6,330 nucleotides of DNA. Origin: Propionibacterium sp. Lineage in GTDB: Bacteria > Actinomycetota > Actinomycetes > Propionibacteriales > Propionibacteriaceae. A program made the position numbers and the translations under genes. The notes below the pieces were generated by a model. It ran no database searches. It had not been told where the DNA came from and saw only the letters and a list, made by a program, of their open reading frames with translations. Within the stretch, counting starts at the first letter, position 1. Each line of letters begins with the position of its first letter. Of the stretch, positions 1-5,729 are shown piece by piece. The stretch covers positions 1-6,330 of the forward strand of contig JAAYZP010000029.1 of assembly GCA_012514785.1 (NCBI GenBank), in the 5' to 3' direction.

Positions 1-245
1 GCGATCTGCATGCCGGGGTGGCGCTCCTTGATGCTGGCCATGTGGCCGAGGTTGCCGTAGAGGCGGTTGTCGGCGTTCTCGCGCACCGCGCACGTGTTGA
101 ACACGACGACGTCCGCCCCCGCAGACTGCCCCTCGCCACCGGCGCGCACCATCCCGGCCTCCTCCAGGAGCCCGCTGATGCGTTCGGAGTCGTGCACGTT
201 CATCTGGCACCCGTAGGTGATCACGTGGTAGCTGCGCTCAGTCAT
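1..245 (-). CDS. miaB: tRNA-2-methylthio-N6-dimethylallyladenosine synthase, N-terminal part
   Basis: Only the first 81 codons plus two bases are in the window; the gene runs off the left edge. MiaB is a radical-SAM methylthiotransferase that adds a methylthio group to i6A37 of tRNAs reading UNN codons; it acts in the cytoplasm and carries two 4Fe-4S clusters. Visible is the start of the N-terminal MTTase domain: YGCQMN near the start (Cys13) and NTCAVRENA (Cys52), two of the three cysteines that bind the auxiliary cluster. The third cysteine and the radical-SAM CxxxCxxC motif lie outside. The ATG at 245 gives the short lead-in usual for the family (MTERSYHVITYGCQMN). No Shine-Dalgarno sequence precedes it; a TAAAGT -10 box ends 9 bases upstream, so the mRNA is probably almost leaderless. 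The motifs make the family assignment firm. Confidence 0.93.
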   Translation of the reverse strand, partial: MTERSYHVITYGCQMNVHDSERISGLLEEAGMVRAGGEGQSAGADVVVFNTCAVRENADNRLYGNLGHMASIKERHPGMQI

Positions 246-254
246 ATCGCGCCA

Positions 255-260
255 ACTTTA
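255..260 (-). promoter_or_regulatory. putative miaB promoter, -10 box
   Basis: On the minus strand TAAAGT fits the actinobacterial -10 pattern TANNNT. Counting seven bases on puts the transcript start near 248, three bases before the miaB ATG at 245. A weak -35 (TGGCCA, 278-283) lies 17 bases upstream, matching TTGACA at 4 of 6 positions. The absence of any ribosome binding site fits a near-leaderless mRNA. Pattern match only. Confidence 0.45.
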
Positions 261-309
261 ACCCCCGTCCGTGAGGCTGGCCACTCCTTAGGCCCACGAC
301 CGGCCCCGT

Positions 310-315
310 TAGGGT
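310..315 (+). promoter_or_regulatory. putative aldose epimerase promoter, -10 box
   Basis: TAGGGT fits TANNNT and would start transcription at 322-323, exactly at the ATG at 323, giving a leaderless mRNA. The AGGG within it (311-314) could alternatively serve as a weak ribosome binding site 8 bases before that ATG if transcription starts further upstream. No convincing -35 box is visible. It faces away from the miaB -10 box 50 bases to the left. Confidence 0.4.
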
Positions 316-322
316 GATGCCC

Positions 323-1201
323 ATGATGATCCTCCCCACCGGCACCCAGTACGAGATCGAGCACGGCGACCTCTCCGCCGTCGTCACCGAGGTGGGCGCG
401 ACGCTGCGCAGCCTCACCCGTCGTGGACGCGAGCTGCTGTGGACGTTCGGGGCGGAGGAGGTGCCGCGCGGATTCGCGGGCGCGACGCTGCTCCCCTGGC
501 CCAACCGCATCCGCGACGGCGCGTACCGGTTCGGCGACGAGTCCCACCAGCTGGCGATCAGCGAGCCCGGATTCAACACTGCGATCCACGGGCTCGCCGT
601 CGCGCTGCCGTGGGCGATGACCGCGCGCACCCGCTCGAGCATCACGCTGGCGGCGGTCGTCTACCCGCAGCCCGGCTGGGCCGGCACCGTGCGAGTGGCG
701 CTGACCTACGCCCTCGACGGCGACGGCCTCACCGTGCGCTTCCGCGCCGAGAACGCCGGCGACGTCGCGGTGCCGTTCGGCTACGGCGCCCATCCCCTGT
801 TCGCGTTCCCCGACCTCGACGAGGTCCAGCTCTCGCTCCCCTTCGGGAGGCAGCTGCAGGTCGACGAGCGGCTGCTCCCCACCGGGCTGGGCGACGTCGA
901 GGAGGCGCTCGACTTCCGCGAGCCGCGCCCGATCGGCCGGACAGGCTTCGACACGGCGTTCACCGGCGCGCCCGAGCGCTGGGAGGTGCGCGCCAAGGGG
1001 CCGGACCATGCGATCACGCTGTGGGCCGACGAGGCATTCGACTGGGTGCAGCTCTACTCGTCCCCCGACCGCACGGGGCTGGCGATCGAGCCGATGACGT
1101 GCGGCCCGGACGCCTTCAACGAGGGCCCCACCCACGACGACGTCGTCACGCTGGCGCCCGGCGGGTCGACGTCGGGCAGCTGGGGCGTGCGCGTCTCGTA
1201 G
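323..1201 (+). CDS. aldose 1-epimerase family protein (mutarotase)
   Basis: Predicted 292-residue cytoplasmic enzyme that interconverts alpha and beta anomers of hexoses such as glucose or galactose; the exact sugar cannot be read from sequence. Family landmarks occur in order: PWPNRIRDG (Asn61-Arg62), IHGL (His89), YGAHPLFAF (His157), FDTAF (Asp210, probable substrate contact), FDWVQLYSS and IEPMTCGPDAFN (Glu256, the expected catalytic base, with His157 the expected acid). The IEPMTC ending and compact length resemble the YihR-like branch rather than classical GalM. No signal peptide or membrane segment. Possible starts are GTG 314, ATG 317, 323 and 326; 323 is chosen because a -10 box points exactly at it. 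It sits between miaB and rny, convergent with rny, in a core locus where it is not a standard member, so it may be an insertion. No adjacent sugar-pathway gene indicates its substrate. Confidence 0.9.
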   Translation: MMILPTGTQYEIEHGDLSAVVTEVGATLRSLTRRGRELLWTFGAEEVPRGFAGATLLPWPNRIRDGAYRFGDESHQLAISEPGFNTAIHGLAVALPWAMTARTRSSITLAAVVYPQPGWAGTVRVALTYALDGDGLTVRFRAENAGDVAVPFGYGAHPLFAFPDLDEVQLSLPFGRQLQVDERLLPTGLGDVEEALDFREPRPIGRTGFDTAFTGAPERWEVRAKGPDHAITLWADEAFDWVQLYSSPDRTGLAIEPMTCGPDAFNEGPTHDDVVTLAPGGSTSGSWGVRVS

Positions 1202-1229
1202 GATCCCGCCCCGCCACGCGATCCCCGGG

Positions 1230-1277
1230 GGCTGGTGACGCCTGTGCGGCGACGTCGCAGCATTCGCGGCATCTGCC
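1230..1277 (+). repeat. 48-bp imperfect palindromic repeat, copy A
   Basis: A 48-bp imperfect inverted repeat centred on GCGACGTCGC (1249-1258), lying in the 85-bp gap where the epimerase gene and rny converge. It matches the copy at 5342-5389 (read on the minus strand) at 43 of 48 positions, and flanking bases show no similarity, so the ends are sharp. In this copy three more bases broaden the fold: pairing extends two G-C pairs outward to 1228-1279. It could act as a bidirectional terminator structure or be a REP-like dispersed element; no T-tract follows on either strand and no open reading frame is needed to explain it. Confidence 0.75.
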
Positions 1278-1286
1278 CCGCGCGGC

Positions 1287-2633
1287 TCAGCGGGCGGTGG
1301 CCGTGGCGCGGGACTCCCGCACGACGGTGATGCGGATCTGACCGGGGAAGCTGAGGGTGTCCTCGATCTCCTTGGCGATGTCGTAGGCCAGCACCTGGGC
1401 GGCGGCGTCGTCGACCTTCTCCGGCTCCACCATCACCCGCACCTCGTGGCCGGCCTGCATCGCGAACGCGCGCGAGATGCCGTCGTGCCGCATCGCGATC
1501 CGCTCCAGGGACTCCATCCGCTCGACGTAGGTATCCAGCGACTCACGGCGCGCACCGGGCCGGGCACCCGAGATCGCGTCGGCGGCCTGCAGCAGGACGG
1601 CCTCGACGGTGCGGGGCTCGACCTCGTTGTGGTGCGCCTCGACGGCGTGCACGATGTCCTCGTGCTCCCCGTGCCTGCGCAGGAGTTCAGCGCCGACGAT
1701 CGCGTGCGGCCCCTCGTTCTCGTGCGTGAGCGCCTTGCCGATGTCGTGCAGGAACGCGGCCCGCTTGCAGAACGCGACGTCCAGCCCCAGCTCGGCGGCC
1801 ATCAGCCCCGCCATGTGGGCGCTCTCGATCAGGTGGGCGAGCACGTTCTGCCCGTAGGAGGTGCGGTAGGCCAGCGACCCGAGGGTGTGGATGAGCTCCG
1901 GGTGCAGGTCGACGATGCCCACCTCGGCCAGCGCGTCCTCGGCGGCCTCGCGGATCTTCTCGTCGATGTCGCGCTGCGCCTTCTCGTAGACCTCTTCGAT
2001 GCGTTGGGGGTGGATGCGGCCGTCCTCGACGAGCGCCTCCAGCGCCATCCGCGCGGTCTCGCGGCGGACGGGGTCGAAGCAGCTGATCAGCACGGTCTGC
2101 GGGGTGTCGTCGATGAGCACGTTGGCACCGCTGATCGACTCGAAGGAGCGGATGTTGCGGCCCTCGCGGCCGATGATGCGGCCCTTCATCTCCTCGTTGG
2201 GCAGTTGGACGACGGTCACGACGGACTCGGCGGTCTGCTCCGCGGCGAGCCGCTGGATGGCGCCGACGATGATCCCCCGCGCCTCGCGTTCGGCGCCCTG
2301 TTTGGCCCGCTGCTCGATGGCGCGCGCGCTCTGCACGGCCTCGAGCTTGGCGTCGTGTTCGATCCGAGTGATGATCTCGGCGCGCGCCTGCTCCGGGGTG
2401 AGGCCGGCGACGCGCTCCAGCTCGGCGTCGATCGTCGCCCCGCGGGCGGTGAGTTCGGCGCGGTCCTGGTCCAGCTCACCGCGGTCCGCGGCGAGTTCGG
2501 CTCGAGCAGCGGCGAGCTGCTCGTCCGCCCTGGCACGCTCTTCCGTGTCGTCGGGCACGCGCTGCTTGCGCATCAGCGTCACGACGCTGACCGCGGCGAG
2601 CACCACCGCGAGCGCCCAACCGATCCACTCCAT
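1287..2633 (-). CDS. rny: ribonuclease Y, membrane-anchored endoribonuclease
   Basis: Predicted 448-residue endoribonuclease that starts mRNA decay at the inner face of the membrane. An N-terminal hydrophobic segment (about residues 4-21) is followed by a charged, Glu/Arg/Ala-rich coiled coil (about 30-130), a KH RNA-binding domain (about 140-205) with the GRIIGREGRNIR loop, and an HD metal-dependent phosphohydrolase domain whose signature FLHDIGKA places His-Asp at 296-297, followed by EAHHNEVEP and QAADAISGARPGARRE. Well-studied RNase Y proteins are about 520 residues; the shortness here lies in the coiled coil, the catalytic parts being complete. ATG 2633 is chosen over an in-frame TTG at 2654 because AAGGAG sits 6 bases upstream and the membrane segment then begins at once. 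It follows recX by 25 bp and is probably on the recA-recX transcript. Family assignment is firm. Confidence 0.95.
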   Translation of the reverse strand: MEWIGWALAVVLAAVSVVTLMRKQRVPDDTEERARADEQLAAARAELAADRGELDQDRAELTARGATIDAELERVAGLTPEQARAEIITRIEHDAKLEAVQSARAIEQRAKQGAEREARGIIVGAIQRLAAEQTAESVVTVVQLPNEEMKGRIIGREGRNIRSFESISGANVLIDDTPQTVLISCFDPVRRETARMALEALVEDGRIHPQRIEEVYEKAQRDIDEKIREAAEDALAEVGIVDLHPELIHTLGSLAYRTSYGQNVLAHLIESAHMAGLMAAELGLDVAFCKRAAFLHDIGKALTHENEGPHAIVGAELLRRHGEHEDIVHAVEAHHNEVEPRTVEAVLLQAADAISGARPGARRESLDTYVERMESLERIAMRHDGISRAFAMQAGHEVRVMVEPEKVDDAAAQVLAYDIAKEIEDTLSFPGQIRITVVRESRATATAR

Positions 2634-2639
2634 GCCCGA

Positions 2640-2645
2640 CTCCTT
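2640..2645 (-). promoter_or_regulatory. rny ribosome binding site
   Basis: Minus-strand AAGGAG lies 6 bases before ATG 2633 and settles the start of rny against the upstream TTG at 2654. Its first two bases are also the end of the 3' arm of the hairpin at 2644-2662. Confidence 0.85.
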
Positions 2646-2662
2646 GATCCTCAACGGATCAA
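2644..2662 (-). other. hairpin spanning recX stop and rny ribosome binding site
   Basis: On the minus strand TTGATCC and GGATCAA form a perfect 7-bp stem around the 5-base loop GTTGA. The 5' arm contains the recX TGA stop; the 3' arm runs into AAGGAG. No U-tract follows, so a terminator is unlikely. A ribosome finishing recX would open the stem, so it may couple rny translation to recX; that role is inference. Confidence 0.5.
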
Positions 2663-3112
2663 CTTATCAGCGTCTCCTTCACAACCTGCATCACCACGTC
2701 GGGACTGAATCCGCGCCGCGCCAGGGTGCCGGCGAGGCGGCGCTGGGCGACGTGCCGCTCCAGGCCTTCCAGCGCCCTGGAGCGCTTGGCCGCGACGGCG
2801 CGCGCGGCGGTGAGCTCGTCGTCGCCGCTGACCTCCGCCAGTGCCTCCTCGGCGACGTCGTCGGAGACGCCCTTCTCCCGCAACTCCTGCCGGATCCGGT
2901 ACTTACCGCGCTTGGAGAACTCGGAGCGGCTGGTGACCAGCGTGGCCGCGAACGCGGCGTCGTCGAGGAGGCCGACCTCCCTGAACCTCGCGCAGAGGTC
3001 GTCCACGACGTCGGACGGCACGTTCTTCTTCGCCAGCGCGGTGCGCAGCTCGGCCTCCGAGCGAGGGCGGACGCTCAGGAGGTCGAGTGCGACCTTGCGC
3101 GCGAAGTCGAGA

Positions 3113-3129
<17 letters not shown>
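2659..3129 (-). CDS. recX: regulatory protein RecX
   Basis: RecX binds RecA-DNA filaments and modulates recombinase and coprotease activity. With the GTG start at 3129 the product is 156 residues. It is all-helical and without membrane segments. The family pattern is clear: ARKVALDLLSVRPRSEAELRTAL, then a DDLCARFREVGLLDDAAFA block, GKYRIRQELREKGV in the middle repeat, and a degenerate third repeat ending RRGFSPDVVMQVV. The start is uncertain: ATG at 3159 and 3150 are in frame and would add 10 or 7 residues, lengthening the overlap with recA from 17 to 47 or 38 bases. None has a strong ribosome binding site, which fits translational coupling to recA; GTG 3129 was preferred because it overlaps least and still keeps the first helix. 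The family call is firm, the exact start is not. Confidence 0.92.
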
Positions 3130-4156
<1,027 letters not shown>

Positions 4157-4161
4157 GGATG

Positions 4162-4167
4162 TTCCTT
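4162..4167 (-). promoter_or_regulatory. recA ribosome binding site
   Basis: Minus-strand AAGGAA within an AAAAGGAA run, 5 bases before ATG 4156. It fixes the recA start and shows that, unlike the genes at the divergent promoters, recA is translated from a leadered mRNA. Confidence 0.85.
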
Positions 4168-4207
4168 TTCATCGTGACCGGATCCGGCCTGAATCATTGT
4201 CACTCTC

Positions 4208-4230
4208 ACTGTGTCAGCGAGCACCGACAA
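4208..4230 (-). promoter_or_regulatory. RecA-independent damage promoter motif (PafBC type), recA P1
   Basis: On the minus strand TTGTCGGTG (4222-4230) matches all 9 positions of TTGTCRGTG, the upstream part of the RecA-NDp motif known from mycobacterial DNA-damage promoters and assigned to the activator PafBC. After exactly 8 bases comes CACAGT (4208-4213), which matches TANNNT at two of three fixed positions. Transcription would start near 4201, giving a 44-base leader with a ribosome binding site. M. tuberculosis recA carries the same kind of promoter at its proximal P1. Confidence 0.65.
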
Positions 4231-4251
4231 AAGTGCATGAGAGTTTCGTGT

Positions 4252-4260
4252 TGTGGATAA
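4252..4260 (-). promoter_or_regulatory. consensus DnaA box in recA leader
   Basis: Minus-strand TTATCCACA is a perfect 9-base consensus DnaA box. It lies just downstream of the presumed LexA-controlled start (near 4265) and 21 bases upstream of the PafBC motif. It is a single site, with no cluster of further boxes, so it is not a replication origin. A regulatory role is inference. Confidence 0.5.
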
Positions 4261-4271
4261 CTTTCGTCCCC

Positions 4272-4277
4272 AGTATA
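4272..4277 (-). promoter_or_regulatory. recA distal promoter P2, -10 box
   Basis: Minus-strand TATACT is the best -10 box in the region and is one base downstream of the LexA box, which thus occupies the spacer. The hexamer 17 bases upstream (ACCGCA, 4295-4300) is a poor -35. Transcription would begin near 4265, about 109 bases before the recA ATG. Confidence 0.6.
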
Positions 4278-4278
4278 C

Positions 4279-4292
4279 GAAACATTCGTTCG
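4279..4292 (-). promoter_or_regulatory. LexA operator (SOS box) of recA
   Basis: Minus-strand CGAACGAATGTTTC fits all positions of the Gram-positive SOS box pattern CGAACRNRYGTTYC as I recall it, and its first half also fits the mycobacterial TCGAAC half-site. It sits between the -35 and -10 positions of a TATACT promoter in front of recA, the expected place for LexA repression. Confidence 0.8.
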
Positions 4293-4323
4293 ATTGCGGT
4301 GCGACACGCCCCACGCGGAGGCA

Positions 4324-4518
4324 TCAGCGCAAGGTCATCGGCAGTTCGAGTTGCGCCCAGACGGCGCGCCAGATCCGTTTCGAGTTGATGCCGGCCGCGA
4401 TCGCCTCGTCCACCGTACGCGAGCCCAGCTCGGCCAGGACCGTGTTTTCGGCCCACGTATGAACGTATCCGGCCCCCAGGACTTCTTCCATCCGACGCCA
4501 CAGCTCAACCTCTCGCAT
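4324..4518 (-). CDS. DUF3046 family protein
   Basis: Small 64-residue soluble protein of unknown function. The family is typical of actinobacteria and is usually encoded immediately upstream of recA (Rv2738c in M. tuberculosis), as here. Characteristic features seen are an aromatic, acidic start (MREVELWRRMEEVLG), the segment YVHTWAENTVLAELGSRTVDEAI, and a conserved ending GINSKRIWRAVWAQLELP. There is no signal peptide, membrane segment, or metal-binding motif. The ATG at 4518 has GGAGG only one base before it, too close to act as a ribosome binding site; instead a TATAGT -10 box is placed so that transcription begins on the A of the ATG, making the mRNA leaderless. It is read toward recA and may also feed transcription into it. 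Function should be left as unknown. Confidence 0.9.
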   Translation of the reverse strand: MREVELWRRMEEVLGAGYVHTWAENTVLAELGSRTVDEAIAAGINSKRIWRAVWAQLELPMTLR

Positions 4519-4524
4519 GCCTCC

Positions 4525-4532
4525 ACTATATT
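4525..4532. promoter_or_regulatory. overlapping divergent -10 boxes for DUF3046 and deoR-family gene
   Basis: Within the 21-bp gap between two divergent start codons, TATAGT (minus strand, 4530-4525) and TATATT (plus strand, 4527-4532) share the central TATA. Six bases separate the minus box from the ATG at 4518, and seven separate the plus box from the ATG at 4540, so both mRNAs should be leaderless or nearly so. Neither direction has a convincing -35 box. RNA polymerase can occupy only one direction at a time. Confidence 0.6.
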
Positions 4533-4539
4533 TCGTCCT

Positions 4540-5334
4540 ATGGCCACTGCTCCGTCCAAGAAACGCTCCGACCGGATGGTTGCTCTGCTCGAGCTCCTCC
4601 AGGAGCGGGGTCCGCTCTCCCTGACCTCGATCGCCGACTTGCTCGACGCATCGGCCGCCACCATCCGGCGCGACGTCGCGCTGATGGCGTCGCAGGGGTT
4701 GATCGAACGCACCCACGGCGGCGCGCGTCCCCTCGAGACGGGCACCGAGGTGCCCGTGCACCTGCGCGGTGGGCAGCATCCGGCGGCGAAGCAGGCGATC
4801 GCGGGCGTCGTCGCCTCGCTGATCCCGGCCGGGCAGCACGCGATCGGGCTGACGGGCGGCAGCACCACGGATGCGGTGCTCCGCGCGCTGAAGGGTCACG
4901 ACGATCTGACGATCATCACCAACTCCATCAGCGTCGGTCAGGCCGCGGCCGAGCTGGACCAGAGCCGGGTGCTCATCGTCGGCGGGGTGCTGCGTCGCAA
5001 CTCGCTGGAGCTGATCGGCTCGCTGGCCGAGTCGACGATGAAGCTCATCAAGGTGGAGACCACCATCCTGGGGGCCGACGGGTGCACCGTCGAGGGCGGG
5101 TTGACGACGCACGACAAGCGCGAGGCCCGCACGAATCAGCTGATGGCCGAGCGGGCAGATCGGGTGATCGCGGCCGTGGATTCCAGCAAGCTGGGGCTGC
5201 AGACGGACGCGAAGGTGGTGGACCTGCAGCAGGTGGACACGCTCGTCACCGACGCCGGCGCCCCGGAGGCGCTGCTCGAGGCGATCCGCGACCTCGGCGT
5301 CGAGGTGCTCGTCGCGGGGGGCGCCACCCGGTGA
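4540..5334 (+). CDS. DeoR/GlpR-family transcriptional regulator
   Basis: Predicted 264-residue DNA-binding repressor that responds to a phosphorylated sugar or related metabolite. The N-terminal winged helix-turn-helix (about 12-66) has the family signature: PLSLTSIADLLDASAATIRRD followed by GLIERTHGGARP. The C-terminal DeoRC effector domain (about 80-245) shows GLTGGSTTDAV (the phosphosugar-binding loop), ITNSISV, VLIVGGVLRRNSLELIG, ILGADGCTVEGGLTTHDKREA and a closing VDTLVTDAG. Length is typical. The effector and target operon cannot be deduced: no sugar transporter or kinase is adjacent, and the nearest sugar gene, the epimerase, is 3.3 kb away. ATG 4540 lacks a ribosome binding site but lies one base from the start predicted by TATATT. 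Autoregulation is common in the family and would also affect the divergent DUF3046 gene, as the two promoters overlap; that is inference. Confidence 0.93.
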   Translation: MATAPSKKRSDRMVALLELLQERGPLSLTSIADLLDASAATIRRDVALMASQGLIERTHGGARPLETGTEVPVHLRGGQHPAAKQAIAGVVASLIPAGQHAIGLTGGSTTDAVLRALKGHDDLTIITNSISVGQAAAELDQSRVLIVGGVLRRNSLELIGSLAESTMKLIKVETTILGADGCTVEGGLTTHDKREARTNQLMAERADRVIAAVDSSKLGLQTDAKVVDLQQVDTLVTDAGAPEALLEAIRDLGVEVLVAGGATR

Positions 5335-5341
5335 AGTTCGA

Positions 5342-5389
5342 GGCAGGTGCCACAAGTGCTGCGACGTCGCCGCACAGGCGTCACCTGCC
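5342..5389 (-). repeat. 48-bp imperfect palindromic repeat, copy B
   Basis: Second copy of the element at 1230-1277, here in opposite orientation, in the 94-bp gap where the deoR-family gene and clgR converge. Outer arms GGCAGGTG and CACCTGCC are perfect 8-bp inverted repeats; the inner part is GTGC, a mismatch pair, then the palindrome GCGACGTCGC, and the mirror image GCAC. Of 24 possible pairs 19 are Watson-Crick, one is G-U and four are mismatched. No T-tract follows it on either strand. It may terminate transcription in both directions or be a REP-like element. Confidence 0.75.
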
Positions 5390-5428
5390 ACACGACGCCC
5401 ACATCTTGCTTGGGTGCGCGGGCCCGAC

Positions 5429-5701
5429 TTAGGCGGCGATGCCCATCTCGGTGCGCTGCAGCTCGGACGCCGCGACCCGGAGGGTGACGTCGCCCAGCAG
5501 CTCGCTGAGCGAGGAGCCGAGCGCGCCGACGATCGAGTTCACGACCTCGCTCGATGCTTCCTTGTGGCCACGCTCGATCTCGGACAGATAGCCCAGCGAG
5601 ACCATGGAAGCCACCGATACCTGGCGCAGCGTCATGCCCGTCTCCATACGCTTCTCGCGCAGGGACTCGCCGATGACTTCACGCATAAGAATGGCCTTCA
5701 T
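5429..5701 (-). CDS. clgR: ClgR-like XRE-family transcriptional regulator
   Basis: Predicted 90-residue regulator. ClgR activates clp protease genes and other stress genes in Corynebacterium, Streptomyces and Mycobacterium. The family hallmark is nearly complete: MREVIGESLREKRMETGMTLRQVS, then SLGYLSEIERGHKEASSEVVNSI, then a short helical tail. The Cro/C1-type helix-turn-helix covers about residues 23-45. The position after pgsA and cinA matches pgsA3-clgR in M. tuberculosis. The chain ends in GIAA; a C-terminal Ala-Ala is the signal for Clp-dependent turnover reported for Streptomyces ClgR. The start could be ATG 5701 or ATG 5686 (85 residues, with AAGG 8 bases upstream); 5701 gives the usual short lead-in. 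It lies 28 bp after cinA, so it is probably co-transcribed, possibly with an internal promoter (TAGATT, 5727-5732). Confidence 0.85.
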   Translation of the reverse strand: MKAILMREVIGESLREKRMETGMTLRQVSVASMVSLGYLSEIERGHKEASSEVVNSIVGALGSSLSELLGDVTLRVAASELQRTEMGIAA

Positions 5702-5729
5702 ACCCGCTACAACGAGTGGGGGCCCGAAT

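Noticed and set aside
242..1135. Long open frame opposite the aldose epimerase gene.
   Set aside because: It is an Arg/Gly/Ala-rich antisense shadow common in GC-rich DNA; the plus-strand frame has all epimerase motifs.
1221..1231. CCCCGGGG palindrome just before repeat copy A as a terminator.
   Set aside because: No loop, no T-tract, and short G/C palindromes are common at this GC content.
1446..2708. Long plus-strand open frames opposite rny and recX.
   Set aside because: Low-complexity, Asp/Val/Leu- and Ala/Ser-rich translations with no recognisable domain; the minus strand encodes complete RNase Y.
4203..4243. Inverted CTCTCA/TGAGAG arms flanking the PafBC motif.
   Set aside because: Six-base arms 29 bases apart are expected by chance at this length, and no regulator with this site is known to me.
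4252..4260. DnaA box as part of a replication origin.
   Set aside because: A single box with no cluster, no AT-rich unwinding region and no dnaA, dnaN or rpmH genes nearby.
4324..5391. Long minus-strand open frame opposite the DeoR-family gene that continues in frame into DUF3046.
   Set aside because: Only the last 64 residues resemble a known family, and they start at an ATG with a well-placed -10 box. The rest is antisense to the DeoR gene.
5702..5729. Possible ClgR autoregulatory site in the cinA-clgR gap (CGTTGTAGCG).
   Set aside because: It lacks a full fit to the published GTTCGC-N5-GCG type motif; only the GCG half is convincing.
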